A stretch of 59,635 nucleotides of DNA, taken from NCBI GenBank assembly GCA_947505025.1, contig CANNIJ010000001.1:1-59635 (forward strand), written 5' to 3'. Every line of letters begins with the position of its first letter. Positions within the stretch are counted from its first letter, which is position 1. Below are positions 1 to 8,356 of the stretch, piece after piece. The stretch comes from Legionellaceae bacterium (lineage in GTDB: Bacteria > Pseudomonadota > Gammaproteobacteria > Legionellales > Legionellaceae). A program made the position numbers and the translations under genes. The notes beneath the pieces are model-generated. The model was not told the origin of the DNA. It worked only from the letters and a program-made list of their open reading frames with translations, and did not search any database.

Positions 1-1821
1 AGCGATGATCAAAGCCGAATGATCAAGCGAGTTATGGGGGCTTTAAACCTTGATCTGGAACAGTGGCCGGTTAAACAAGCTCAATCTTTTATCAACAAAC
101 ATAAAGATGACGGCACCCGCCCACAACACCTGCCAGTTACTACTTTTGGCACCCAAAAAACCTGGATCTCGGTTTATAGCGCTTATGAGCGCGCTTGCCA
201 AACAGCTGGTGTGGTTGATTTTGCTGAGATTTTGCTGCGAACACATGAAATGTTGCGTGAAAACAAAGAGTTGCTGGCGCATTATCAACAACGCTTTCAA
301 GCTATCTTAGTCGACGAATTTCAAGATACTAATACGGTGCAATATGCTTGGATCCGCCTGTTGGCTGGCACAAATGCATCGGTAATGGCGGTGGGTGATG
401 ATGATCAATCTATCTATGGCTGGCGCGGCGCTAAAATCCAAAATATTCAAAAATTTACCTCAGAATTTAATGCATGTACTGTTACACGCCTGGAACAAAA
501 TTACCGCTCTAGTGCCACCATCCTTGGAGCTGCAAATGCATTAATTGCACAAAATGAAACGCGTATGGGCAAGCAATTATGGACGGAAAGTCCTGCTGGT
601 GAGAAAATTGATATTTTCCGCGCATTCAATGAACTCGATGAAGCAAGATTTGTCAGCGACTTTATTCGCAAAGAACGTATTAATGCTCGTAGCATGTCAG
701 AGATCGCGATTCTTTATCGATCAAATGCGCAATCACGTGTTTTTGAAGATGCACTACTGCGCGAAAACATACCATACCAGATCCACGGTGGAGTACGTTT
801 CTTTGAAAGATCTGAAATCAAAGATACTCTGGCCTATTTACGCTTGACAGTGAACCCAAACGATGACACGGTGTTTGAACGTGTGGTTAATCGTCCGACT
901 CGAGGGATTGGTGACAAAACAATCCAGGCATTACGCATAATTGCGACTAATGAACAGTGCTCTTTATGGGATTCAGCGAAAAAAATTCTAAATTCCACAC
1001 AATTAACCACTAGAGCAGCCAAAGCTCTGCGTGATTTTATCAATTTAATCGAATCGGCAACTCATGAAATCAACTGCTTGCCTTTAGATGAACAGTTAAA
1101 CTACTTACTCGAAAACAGCGGTCTGTATGAATCAATGAAAGCATCTAAAACAGACCTAATGCAATCTAAAGTTGACAATGTCAATGAACTATTGAACGCA
1201 GCTAAAGAATTTCAGGATGCTCATAATCCACATGAAGATATGCCGGTACTGGTAGCATTTTTAACTCACGCCGCATTAGAGTCAGGGGATCAAAAACATG
1301 AGCAACTGGGTTCAGCCGTACATCTAATGACTTTACATGCGGCTAAAGGATTAGAGTTTCCGCTGGTATTTATGGTTGGCTTAGAAGAAGGAATTTTCCC
1401 CAGCAGACTGAGTGTCAATGAGCCCAACAAACTAGAAGAGGAACGCCGCCTGTGTTACGTCGGCATTACTCGTGCAATGGAACATCTTGTCATCTCCATG
1501 GCAGAAACCCGCCGACAATATGGTCGCGAAGAACAACACCTGCCATCACGTTTTTTACGTGAATTACCCGGTGCATTATTACACGAAGTACGTGCGCCAA
1601 TGCATAAAAAAACTAATGAATATAGGTTTGTGCACACTCCGCCGAGTGATTGTGGTTTTTATCTGGGACAAAATGTCAGACATCAAACTTTCGGTAGTGG
1701 AGTTGTGTTATCTATGAGTGGTCAGGGAGAACAAACCCGAGTACAAGTGGAATTTAATGAGCACGGCAGCAAATGGCTGAGCCTGGCATATGCAAAGTTA
1801 ACCGCAGATGTTGGTGTATAA
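1..1821 (+). CDS. uvrD: DNA helicase II UvrD, 5'-truncated by the window edge
   Basis: ATP-driven 3'-5' SF1 helicase of nucleotide excision and mismatch repair. The reading frame is open to base 1, so the start and Walker A motif I lie upstream; the first ATG in the window (19) is internal. Visible SF1 motifs in order: DEFQDTN (motif II, about 310-333), GDDDQSIYGWRGA (III, about 394-430), LEQNYRSS (IV), LHAAKGLEFPLVFMVGLEEG (V) and RRLCYVGITRA (VI). About 606 residues are visible of the roughly 720 usual for UvrD. The C-terminal tail (GQNVRHQTFGSGVVL onward) looks like the Tudor-like UvrD tail. It could be confused with Rep or PcrA, but motif spacing and the tail fit UvrD. No frame damage is seen. 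Confidence 0.95.
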   Translation, partial: SDDQSRMIKRVMGALNLDLEQWPVKQAQSFINKHKDDGTRPQHLPVTTFGTQKTWISVYSAYERACQTAGVVDFAEILLRTHEMLRENKELLAHYQQRFQAILVDEFQDTNTVQYAWIRLLAGTNASVMAVGDDDQSIYGWRGAKIQNIQKFTSEFNACTVTRLEQNYRSSATILGAANALIAQNETRMGKQLWTESPAGEKIDIFRAFNELDEARFVSDFIRKERINARSMSEIAILYRSNAQSRVFEDALLRENIPYQIHGGVRFFERSEIKDTLAYLRLTVNPNDDTVFERVVNRPTRGIGDKTIQALRIIATNEQCSLWDSAKKILNSTQLTTRAAKALRDFINLIESATHEINCLPLDEQLNYLLENSGLYESMKASKTDLMQSKVDNVNELLNAAKEFQDAHNPHEDMPVLVAFLTHAALESGDQKHEQLGSAVHLMTLHAAKGLEFPLVFMVGLEEGIFPSRLSVNEPNKLEEERRLCYVGITRAMEHLVISMAETRRQYGREEQHLPSRFLRELPGALLHEVRAPMHKKTNEYRFVHTPPSDCGFYLGQNVRHQTFGSGVVLSMSGQGEQTRVQVEFNEHGSKWLSLAYAKLTADVGV

Positions 1822-1881
1822 GTCAGGCCCAACACGCCCTAGGGTGGATATCTTTATAATAAAGAAATGCGTTGCTGAAGA

Positions 1882-1907
1882 GTTAACAGTAGCGAGCTAC
1901 TGTTAAC
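1882..1907. repeat. perfect 12-bp inverted repeat between uvrD and the Com1-like gene
   Basis: GTTAACAGTAGC, two bases, then GCTACTGTTAAC. As RNA it would form an 11-bp stem with a CGAG tetraloop. No T-run follows on either strand, so it is not a classical intrinsic terminator; it could be an RNA-stability hairpin or a protein-binding site about 100 bp upstream of the next start. Confidence 0.6.
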
Positions 1908-2003
1908 AATGAATGGATGATAGATCAATTGTCAAAAGCCCACTATTATTTTTTATGAAAATGGGTAAAATACACATGAGTCACGACTATAAGGGAGAAC
2001 ATA

Positions 2004-2804
2004 GTGAGCAAAGCAAATATATTAAACATATTCAAGGCTGGCGCGTTAATCACAACTCTGGCATCAACTGCTGTTGTTGGCGCTAAAGTTCCATCTACCG
2101 CAGAATTTAACCCAGAACAAACAATTGCGATTGAACACATTGTTCATGAGTATTTACTAAACAAGCCAGAAATATTGAGTGAAGCTTTTGAGGTTTTACA
2201 AAAAAAACAACAACAAACCCAACAAGAACAAGTAAAAAACTCTATTGCACAGCACTCCAAAGATCTATTAACGGAACACTTGACTGTAGCCGGATCAGCT
2301 AAAGGTACAGTTACCATGATTGAGTTTTTTGATTATCAATGTGGTCATTGTAAAACCATGCATGGTGTGATTAGTAAGTTGATAGAACAAAATCCTAACG
2401 TGCGTGTGATCTACAAAGAATTTCCTATTTTCGGACAAACCTCTGAAGATGCATCACGTGTGGCAATCGCCGCTGCAATGCAAGGCAAATACTTGCAAGT
2501 GCATGAAGCTTTAATCAAATCAGAGAAACATTTAGATAAAAAATCAGCCATTGACATCGCTAAAAGCGCAGGCGTTAATTTACCTAAATTAATCTCTGAC
2601 ATGAATAGTAAGGTTGTGACCGAAGCTCTGACTTCAGTTAAAAAACAAGCAGAGCAGCTATCATTGCAAGGTACACCAGCATTTATTATTCTTACAACGA
2701 CACCCGAAGGAACATTGAGCGCTAATTCTAAAACAGCATTCATTCCTGGTGGAGCGCCTATAGCAACACTGCAATCGATGATCAACGCTGCTGAAGGGAA
2801 GTAA
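2004..2804 (+). CDS. Com1-like DsbA-family periplasmic thiol oxidoreductase
   Basis: Predicted exported thioredoxin-fold disulfide oxidoreductase/isomerase. The start is GTG at 2004, with AAGGGAG at 1991-1997 giving ideal spacing. Residues 1-27 form a signal-peptide-like hydrophobic stretch ending near VVGA-KV. A helical DsbG/Com1-type N-terminal extension (residues 30-90) precedes the thioredoxin fold. The active site is C113-G-H-C116 (bases 2340-2351) in FDYQCGHCK, and the cis-Pro loop is GTPAF. The overall pattern matches Coxiella Com1 (a 27-kDa immunoreactive outer-membrane-associated DsbA-like protein) as I recall it. It ends 6 bp before glyQ and may be cotranscribed with it, though no functional link is evident. 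Confidence 0.85.
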   Translation: MSKANILNIFKAGALITTLASTAVVGAKVPSTAEFNPEQTIAIEHIVHEYLLNKPEILSEAFEVLQKKQQQTQQEQVKNSIAQHSKDLLTEHLTVAGSAKGTVTMIEFFDYQCGHCKTMHGVISKLIEQNPNVRVIYKEFPIFGQTSEDASRVAIAAAMQGKYLQVHEALIKSEKHLDKKSAIDIAKSAGVNLPKLISDMNSKVVTEALTSVKKQAEQLSLQGTPAFIILTTTPEGTLSANSKTAFIPGGAPIATLQSMINAAEGK

Positions 2805-2810
2805 ACATCC

Positions 2811-3719
2811 ATGAAGCAGCCCAAAACATTGCAAGATATCATCTCAACGTTGCAAGCGTTCTGGGGCCAACAAGGCTGCCTGTTGCTACAACCACTAGAC
2901 ATGGAAGTTGGCGCAGGCACCTTTCATCCGGCAACTTTTTTACGCGCAATTGGACCTGAACCTTGGTCAGCTGCGTATGTTCAACCATCAAGGCGCCCAA
3001 CTGACGGACGTTACGGTGAAAATCCAAACCGTGTGCAACAATATTACCAATTCCAGGTGGTGCTTAAACCATCGCCAATTGATATTCAAGCTAAATATTT
3101 AGATTCATTACGCGCTTTGGGCGTAGACCCATTAATCGATGATATACGCTTTGTTGAAGACAACTGGGAATCACCTACTCTTGGGGCCTGGGGTTTAGGG
3201 TGGGAGGTCTGGCAAAATGGCATGGAAGTTTCTCAATTTACTTACTTTCAACAAGTTGGCGGTTTAGCCTGTAGGCCAGTGACTGGTGAGCTCACTTATG
3301 GCCTAGAACGTCTGGCCATGAACTTATTTGGTACATCATCTATTTTTGATATCCCCTGGGGATCCACGCCTGATGGCACTATAACATACGGAGATTTATT
3401 TCATCAAAATGAGGTTGAGTGTTCGGCCTATAATTTTGAGCATGCTAATATAGAGTTATTATTTCAGCAGTTTGATGCGTATACGAACGAAGCGGACAAA
3501 CTAATTGATTTAAAACTAGCATTACCCGCCTATGAATTGGTGCTAAAAGCCTCGCATATATTTAATTTACTTGATGCACGCAACGCCCTGTCAGTTACCG
3601 AAAGACAACGTTATCTATTGCGTGTACGGCAGCGTTCAAGTGCAATAGCAAGCCTTTATTATTCTGCTCGTCTGGATCTTGGGTTTCCGATGTGTACCAA
3701 AAAAAGTATGGTGTGTTGA
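2811..3719 (+). CDS. glyQ: glycyl-tRNA synthetase alpha subunit
   Basis: Catalytic class II subunit of the bacterial alpha2beta2 GlyRS. It has 302 residues against 303 in E. coli. N-terminal FWGQQGCLLLQPLDMEVGAG and C-terminal SVTERQRYLLRVRQRS are family signatures, and PEPWSAAYVQPSRRPTDGRY holds the class II motif 2 region. The start at 2811 matches the family N-terminus (MKQPKTLQDIISTLQAFW). Its stop overlaps the glyS ATG as TGATG, implying translational coupling and matched subunit synthesis. Confidence 0.97.
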   Translation: MKQPKTLQDIISTLQAFWGQQGCLLLQPLDMEVGAGTFHPATFLRAIGPEPWSAAYVQPSRRPTDGRYGENPNRVQQYYQFQVVLKPSPIDIQAKYLDSLRALGVDPLIDDIRFVEDNWESPTLGAWGLGWEVWQNGMEVSQFTYFQQVGGLACRPVTGELTYGLERLAMNLFGTSSIFDIPWGSTPDGTITYGDLFHQNEVECSAYNFEHANIELLFQQFDAYTNEADKLIDLKLALPAYELVLKASHIFNLLDARNALSVTERQRYLLRVRQRSSAIASLYYSARLDLGFPMCTKKSMVC

Positions 3720-5776
3720 TGTTGAATGATTTGCTAGTTGAGCTGGGCGTTGAAGAGCTACCTTCTGCTGCGGTTAAAATTTTAAGTGTAGCTTTGGGCG
3801 CACAAGTAGAATCTGGTTTACAGCAAGCTAATCTTACATACGCTGCGGTGCGGTGCAGTGCAACACCCAGAAGATTGGCTGTAATGATTCGTGACGTATC
3901 CACACAACAACCCGCGCAACAAATTTCCCGTAAAGGACCCGCAGTTAAAGGAACCACTGATGAGTCTGCGACCACAGCCGCTGTCATAGGATTTGCGGCG
4001 TCCTGCGGTGTGTCTGTAGAACAATTAACCACCACTACAACCGACAAAGGAACCTGGTGGATGTACCAAGCATTAAAAGCCGGAGAGTTAACGATTAATC
4101 TCTTGCCAGACTTAATTACGCAAGCAGTGTCAAGCTTGCCGATTGCCAAAGCAATGCGTTGGGGCAGTGCAGATCAATCTTTTGTACGTCCGCTACATTG
4201 GGTCGTGTTACTTTTTGGACCTGATGTAGTTCCCGCAACTATTTTAGGTATTGCCGCGCAACGCTATACCTATGGGCATCGTTTTTATCATAATGAACCT
4301 ATATCCATTCCAAAACCAGATCAATACGAGGGACTGCTGCAGCAGGCACATGTAATTGCAAACTTCGAGCAAAGACGCAATCTAATAGCCCAACAAGTTC
4401 AGGATTTAGCAATCAAGTGCCAACAGAAAGCTATAATGCCTGATAATTTATTGGATGAAGTAACCTCTATAGTCGAGTGGCCACAAGCATTGCGTGCAAA
4501 TTTTAATCCTGAGTTGCTCAATGTACCTGATGAAGCTTTGATTGCTGCAATGCAAGTGCATCAAAAATGCTTTGCATTGCGCGATCTAAACGGTAATTTA
4601 GTGCCAGCATTTATTGCTGTCGCCAACATCGAAAGTCAAAAACCTGAACAAGTAATTTTAGGGAATGAACAAGTAATGCATGCCCGCCTGAGCGATGCAG
4701 CATTTTTCTACAACAAAGACAAGGCCACACCTTTAAGTCACAATAAACAATTGTTAGCCGGGGTGATCTTTCAAGAAAAGCTAGGTAGTCTCAGGGATAA
4801 AACATCCAGAATCAAAAAATTAATGCAGTTCTTAACTATACCTTTGCAACTAAATCCAAACGACGCTGAAAATGCCGCCGATTTAAGTAAATGTGATTTG
4901 GTCAGTGGTATGGTTGGCGAGTTTCCAGAGTTACAAGGTATCATGGGCAGTTATTATGCTTTGGATGAAGGCCAAGCGCCGGCTGTTGCGCAAGCGATTC
5001 GTGAACATGAGTTACCACGTTTTTCTTCTGATATTTTACCTGAATCAAAATTAGGCCTAGCATTGTCTTTGGCAGACCGAATTGATACTTTAGTCGGTAT
5101 CTTCGCTATAGGACAAAAGCCACGCGGAGTTAAAGATCCATTTAAATTACGTCGACATGCGCATGCAGTAGTTCGATTATTAATCGAACTACCCACCCAA
5201 TTAAGTCTTTGGGAATTAATCCTGCAAGCGGCCAGTGGCTATTCAGAACATATTGAAACAGATCTTAAAATACTCGAATCATTAAAAACTTTTATCCTTG
5301 AACGCCTGCCAGCATACTATCAAGCATCAGGTGTTGCTGCAGAAATAGTGATTGCGGCACGCGCTTACCAAGAAGATCTGTTGGCTGACATGGATCAACG
5401 TATCCATGCCTTAAGTATCTTTGCTGGTTCCAGCGCAGGGCAAAAACTCGCAGCAATTAGCAAGCGAGTTAATCATTTATTAAATAAGTCAGAGATCAAC
5501 CTGAGTAAAGATTTAAATATAGATCCTAAATTATTCAACGATCCAGCGGAACAAGAGCTGTTTCTCGCCGTGTCCGCTATACAGCAATTAAATAAACCCA
5601 AAGACTATACAGAAATGTTCGAAAATCTCTCGTCTTTATGCGAACCTACAGAAAAATTCTTTGAAAACGTTCTGATAAATGCTAGCGAACCACTGATAAA
5701 AAATAATCGATTATGTTTATTGTCCAGCGTACACACCCTGCTGAACAATGTTGCTGATCTATCTCATCTGCATTAG
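3719..5776 (+). CDS. glyS: glycyl-tRNA synthetase beta subunit
   Basis: Beta subunit of GlyRS, involved in tRNA binding, with 685 residues (689 in E. coli). I chose ATG at 3719, which overlaps the glyQ stop (TGATG), because the protein then begins MLNDLLVELGVEELP, aligning with the family start. A GTG nine codons upstream (3692) is also open but lies inside glyQ and adds residues not found in homologues. Recognisable blocks include VRPLHWVVLL, EWPQALRANF, HQKCFALRD, and HELPRFSSD followed by LADRIDTLVGIFAIG. It ends in the DALR-like anticodon-binding region. Eleven bases separate it from the downstream rhodanese gene. Confidence 0.96.
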   Translation: MLNDLLVELGVEELPSAAVKILSVALGAQVESGLQQANLTYAAVRCSATPRRLAVMIRDVSTQQPAQQISRKGPAVKGTTDESATTAAVIGFAASCGVSVEQLTTTTTDKGTWWMYQALKAGELTINLLPDLITQAVSSLPIAKAMRWGSADQSFVRPLHWVVLLFGPDVVPATILGIAAQRYTYGHRFYHNEPISIPKPDQYEGLLQQAHVIANFEQRRNLIAQQVQDLAIKCQQKAIMPDNLLDEVTSIVEWPQALRANFNPELLNVPDEALIAAMQVHQKCFALRDLNGNLVPAFIAVANIESQKPEQVILGNEQVMHARLSDAAFFYNKDKATPLSHNKQLLAGVIFQEKLGSLRDKTSRIKKLMQFLTIPLQLNPNDAENAADLSKCDLVSGMVGEFPELQGIMGSYYALDEGQAPAVAQAIREHELPRFSSDILPESKLGLALSLADRIDTLVGIFAIGQKPRGVKDPFKLRRHAHAVVRLLIELPTQLSLWELILQAASGYSEHIETDLKILESLKTFILERLPAYYQASGVAAEIVIAARAYQEDLLADMDQRIHALSIFAGSSAGQKLAAISKRVNHLLNKSEINLSKDLNIDPKLFNDPAEQELFLAVSAIQQLNKPKDYTEMFENLSSLCEPTEKFFENVLINASEPLIKNNRLCLLSSVHTLLNNVADLSHLH

Positions 5777-5787
5777 GAGAATATATT

Positions 5788-6123
5788 ATGTCGTCTTGTG
5801 TTAAAACTATTAGCGTTGTAGAGTTCAAACAACTATGTGATTCAAAATCAGATGCTTGTCTAATTGACGTCAGAGAGCCCATGGAATGTCATCAACAACG
5901 CATCTCTGGGGTAACCAATATCCCCAAAGATCTTTTAATCGATCGCATTCAAACCATGGTCAGCGATCACCTGCGCCCGATTTATCTTCATTGTCGTGCA
6001 GGTGTAAGATCTTATGATGCCGCACTGAAGCTGATCCAGCATGGATATGAAAATGTTTATTCGGTAGATGGCGGGCTTAATGCCTGGATCCAAGCTGGAT
6101 ATGAGGTGGAAACATTGTCCTAA
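5788..6123 (+). CDS. single-domain rhodanese-like sulfurtransferase
   Basis: Small cytosolic rhodanese (111 residues), one domain only. The catalytic Cys69 lies in the loop LHCRAGVRS, and the N-terminal part has the DVREPMECHQQRI signature (CDC25-like domain motif). Such proteins carry persulfide sulfur or detoxify; the exact substrate cannot be told from sequence. A strong AGGAGA lies 7 bases before the ATG. It is 11 bp after glyS and likely read through from it. A second, membrane-anchored rhodanese follows 70 bp later, so two rhodaneses lie in tandem before glutaredoxin. Confidence 0.88.
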   Translation: MSSCVKTISVVEFKQLCDSKSDACLIDVREPMECHQQRISGVTNIPKDLLIDRIQTMVSDHLRPIYLHCRAGVRSYDAALKLIQHGYENVYSVDGGLNAWIQAGYEVETLS

Positions 6124-6193
6124 GTTCTTGCTTTATGCAATAAAGAGCAGGATAATCCATTTTAACATTTAGCCTGTTATCAAGAGAGAATCC

Positions 6194-6619
6194 ATGGAAC
6201 ACTTATCTGAGTTTATAGTTCATCATTGGCCGCTATGGGTTGCATTATTAATCATTTTGTTGGTTATTTTTGCGAACGAGTTCATCGAGAATAAAAAGAG
6301 CGCAGAGCAGGTATCTAGCTCTAATGCAGTAGACCTTATCAATCATGAAGGTGCAGTCGTTTTAGATTTGCGGCCATTAGAAACATATAGCACTGGGCAT
6401 ATAATTAATGCAATTCAAGCTAGTGAAGAAGATTTTAAGTTGCCTAAAATCATGAAATTGAAAAATAAATTAATCATTTTAGTCTGCGCACAAGGAGTCC
6501 AGTCACAATCCCTGGCCAAACGCCTGCGCGTACAGGGATTTTCTAATCCAAAGGTATTATCCGGCGGAATGGCATCTTGGATCAGCGGTGGATTGCCCGT
6601 GGTAAAGGGGCGAAAATAA
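6194..6619 (+). CDS. yibN: membrane-anchored rhodanese-like protein YibN
   Basis: 141 residues with one N-terminal transmembrane helix (about residues 13-30, WPLWVALLIILLVIFA) and a cytosolic rhodanese domain. Catalytic Cys98 lies in VCAQGVQS and the N-terminal DLRPLETYSTGHI motif is intact. Position is diagnostic: yibN-grxC-secB-gpsA is the E. coli order and is kept here. The stop overlaps the grxC start (TAATG). The biochemical role of YibN is poorly defined; links to protein export have been proposed for this neighbourhood. AAGAGAG upstream of the ATG is the likely ribosome binding site. Confidence 0.88.
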   Translation: MEHLSEFIVHHWPLWVALLIILLVIFANEFIENKKSAEQVSSSNAVDLINHEGAVVLDLRPLETYSTGHIINAIQASEEDFKLPKIMKLKNKLIILVCAQGVQSQSLAKRLRVQGFSNPKVLSGGMASWISGGLPVVKGRK

Positions 6620-6876
6620 TGTCAAATGAAGTAATTATTTATACCAAACAACATTGTCCTTATTGTGTGCGTGCACTGGATCTTCTGGGATCTAAAAAAA
6701 TTCAATTTACAGAAATTAAAATTGACCTCGCTCCAGAAAAAAGAGAAGAAATGATTGAACGAAGCCAAAGAAAAACCGTGCCTCAAATTTTTATCAACGG
6801 CAAACCAGTCGGCGGGTGCGATGATCTGTTCGCTCTTAACGAGACTGGCGCGCTTAACCACTTACAAGGAGTATGA
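6619..6876 (+). CDS. grxC: glutaredoxin 3
   Basis: Dithiol glutaredoxin of 85 residues (83 in E. coli) with active site C13-P-Y-C16. TVPQIFING is the cis-Pro GSH-binding loop and GGCDDLFALN the C-terminal GSH contact. I start at ATG 6619, overlapping the yibN stop, because the upstream in-frame extension to 6577 lies inside yibN and adds 14 non-family residues. It overlaps or abuts secB downstream. It supplies reducing equivalents from glutathione in the cytosol. Confidence 0.95.
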   Translation: MSNEVIIYTKQHCPYCVRALDLLGSKKIQFTEIKIDLAPEKREEMIERSQRKTVPQIFINGKPVGGCDDLFALNETGALNHLQGV

Positions 6877-6878
6877 TT

Positions 6879-7367
6879 ATGAGTGAAATTAACGATAATA
6901 AATTGCAGAACTCTGAAGAGAACAATGCGCAATTTATGATCCAACGTGTGTATATTAAAAGTTCATCATTTGAAACTAAAAATACACCGGCTATTTTTCA
7001 ACAAGCTTGGGAGCCTGAACTTTCATTAGATTTAAATACAGCGCATACAACCTTGGATAAAGGAGTATTTGAAGTTGTTTTAACTGTTACTGCGACCATT
7101 AAAAACAAAAATACCACTGCGTTCTTAGCTGAAGTACAACAAGCAGGTATTTTCAGCATTACTGGCCCTGAACCAGAACAACTAGATCATCTTCTGGGCA
7201 GCTTTTGTCCAAACATATTATTCCCTTATGCCAGAGAAGCCATCACTAGTGAAGTTGCGCGAGCTAGCTTTCCACAATTAGTCTTGGCTCCAATTAATTT
7301 TGATGCGTTATATTTTCAGCAGCAGGAAAAAAATGCACAAATAAATTTAGACAAGACCACAAACTGA
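6879..7367 (+). CDS. secB: protein-export chaperone SecB
   Basis: Tetrameric cytosolic chaperone that delivers unfolded preproteins to SecA. The family core is clear: IQRVYIKSSSFE, WEPELSLDLNT, EVQQAGIFSI, CPNILFPYAREAI and APINFDALY. Two ATGs are possible (6873 and 6879). AAGGAG at 6866-6871 is only 1 base before the first but 7 before the second, so the protein most likely begins MSEINDN, like E. coli MSEQNN. Length is 162 residues. The stop overlaps gpsA (TGATG). Confidence 0.96.
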   Translation: MSEINDNKLQNSEENNAQFMIQRVYIKSSSFETKNTPAIFQQAWEPELSLDLNTAHTTLDKGVFEVVLTVTATIKNKNTTAFLAEVQQAGIFSITGPEPEQLDHLLGSFCPNILFPYAREAITSEVARASFPQLVLAPINFDALYFQQQEKNAQINLDKTTN

Positions 7368-8347
7368 TGCACTCGTTGACTCCAGTTGCTGTATTAGGTG
7401 CGGGCTCATGGGGAACAGCCATGGCCCTGCACATTGCTCGCAGCGGTCAACATGTGGTTTTATGGAGCAACGAGCCGCCACACATTAATGAGATGCTACA
7501 TGACCGCAGTAATGAGCGTTATTTGCCTGGCATTAAATTTCCACCGTCTCTAACAGTAAGTGTAGATCTTCAGCAAGTAATTAAAAAAGCTAAAACTCTA
7601 TTAATCGCAGTGCCCAGTCATGCTTTTTCTAGTGTTTTAGAACAACTACCCAGACCAGAACATGGCATTGCCTGGCTAACTAAAGGCCTGGATCCAAGTA
7701 CACATCATCTTTTGAGTCAGGTAGTACAAGATCGTTGGGGCATGGATCTACCAATAGCTATGATTTCAGGGCCATCTTTTGCCAAGGAAGTAGCTTTAAA
7801 TATGCCTACAGCCCTAGTAATTGCCAGCCAACACCTGGAATTTGCACAACAACTTAAAAGTGTGATCCACCACGAGTCTCTGCGTGTTTATCTTTCCAAT
7901 GATTTAATTGGCGTGCAATGGTCTGGTGCGCTCAAAAACGTCCTAGCCATTGCATGTGGGATAAGTGATGGCTTGGGTTTTGGCGCCAATGCACAAGCTG
8001 CATTGATCACCCGTGGTTTAGCCGAAATGCGTAGATTTGGCTGTCGTTTGGGGGCTCAATCAGAAACTTTTCGCGGACTGGCTGGACTTGGTGATTTAGT
8101 ACTGACCTGTACTGACAATCAATCACGCAATCGTAGATTTGGACTATTGGTTGGCCAAGGAAATAACATCGCCACCGCTGAAAAAAGCATTGGTCAAGTA
8201 GTTGAAGGCAAACATAATGCTGTATTAGTTTGTCATCTGGCTGAAAAAAACCACATCGACCTGCCTATATGTCAGGCAGTCAACGCAATCTTACATGGCA
8301 CACTAACCGCCAAAGATGCCTTTTTCAAATTAATGCAGCGTCCTTAA
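7367..8347 (+). CDS. gpsA: glycerol-3-phosphate dehydrogenase [NAD(P)+]
   Basis: Reduces dihydroxyacetone phosphate to sn-glycerol 3-phosphate, the entry to phospholipid synthesis. It has 326 residues. The N-terminal Rossmann motif GAGSWGTAMA begins at residue 11. GPSFAKEV, the catalytic Lys region GALKNVLAIA, GLGDLVLTC and S-R-N-R-R-F-G are all present. The TGATG overlap with secB gives the start and indicates coupling. It is the last gene of the yibN-grxC-secB-gpsA run; a convergent gene ends 9 bp later. No hairpin terminator is evident between them. Confidence 0.96.
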   Translation: MHSLTPVAVLGAGSWGTAMALHIARSGQHVVLWSNEPPHINEMLHDRSNERYLPGIKFPPSLTVSVDLQQVIKKAKTLLIAVPSHAFSSVLEQLPRPEHGIAWLTKGLDPSTHHLLSQVVQDRWGMDLPIAMISGPSFAKEVALNMPTALVIASQHLEFAQQLKSVIHHESLRVYLSNDLIGVQWSGALKNVLAIACGISDGLGFGANAQAALITRGLAEMRRFGCRLGAQSETFRGLAGLGDLVLTCTDNQSRNRRFGLLVGQGNNIATAEKSIGQVVEGKHNAVLVCHLAEKNHIDLPICQAVNAILHGTLTAKDAFFKLMQRP

Positions 8348-8356
8348 TATAGCAGC

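Noticed and set aside
2411..2920. 169-codon minus-strand frame opposite the Com1-like gene
   Set aside because: Shadow of two clear plus-strand genes; biased composition, no ribosome binding site.
3595..4149. 184-codon minus-strand frame opposite glyQ/glyS
   Set aside because: Antisense shadow of conserved synthetase genes.
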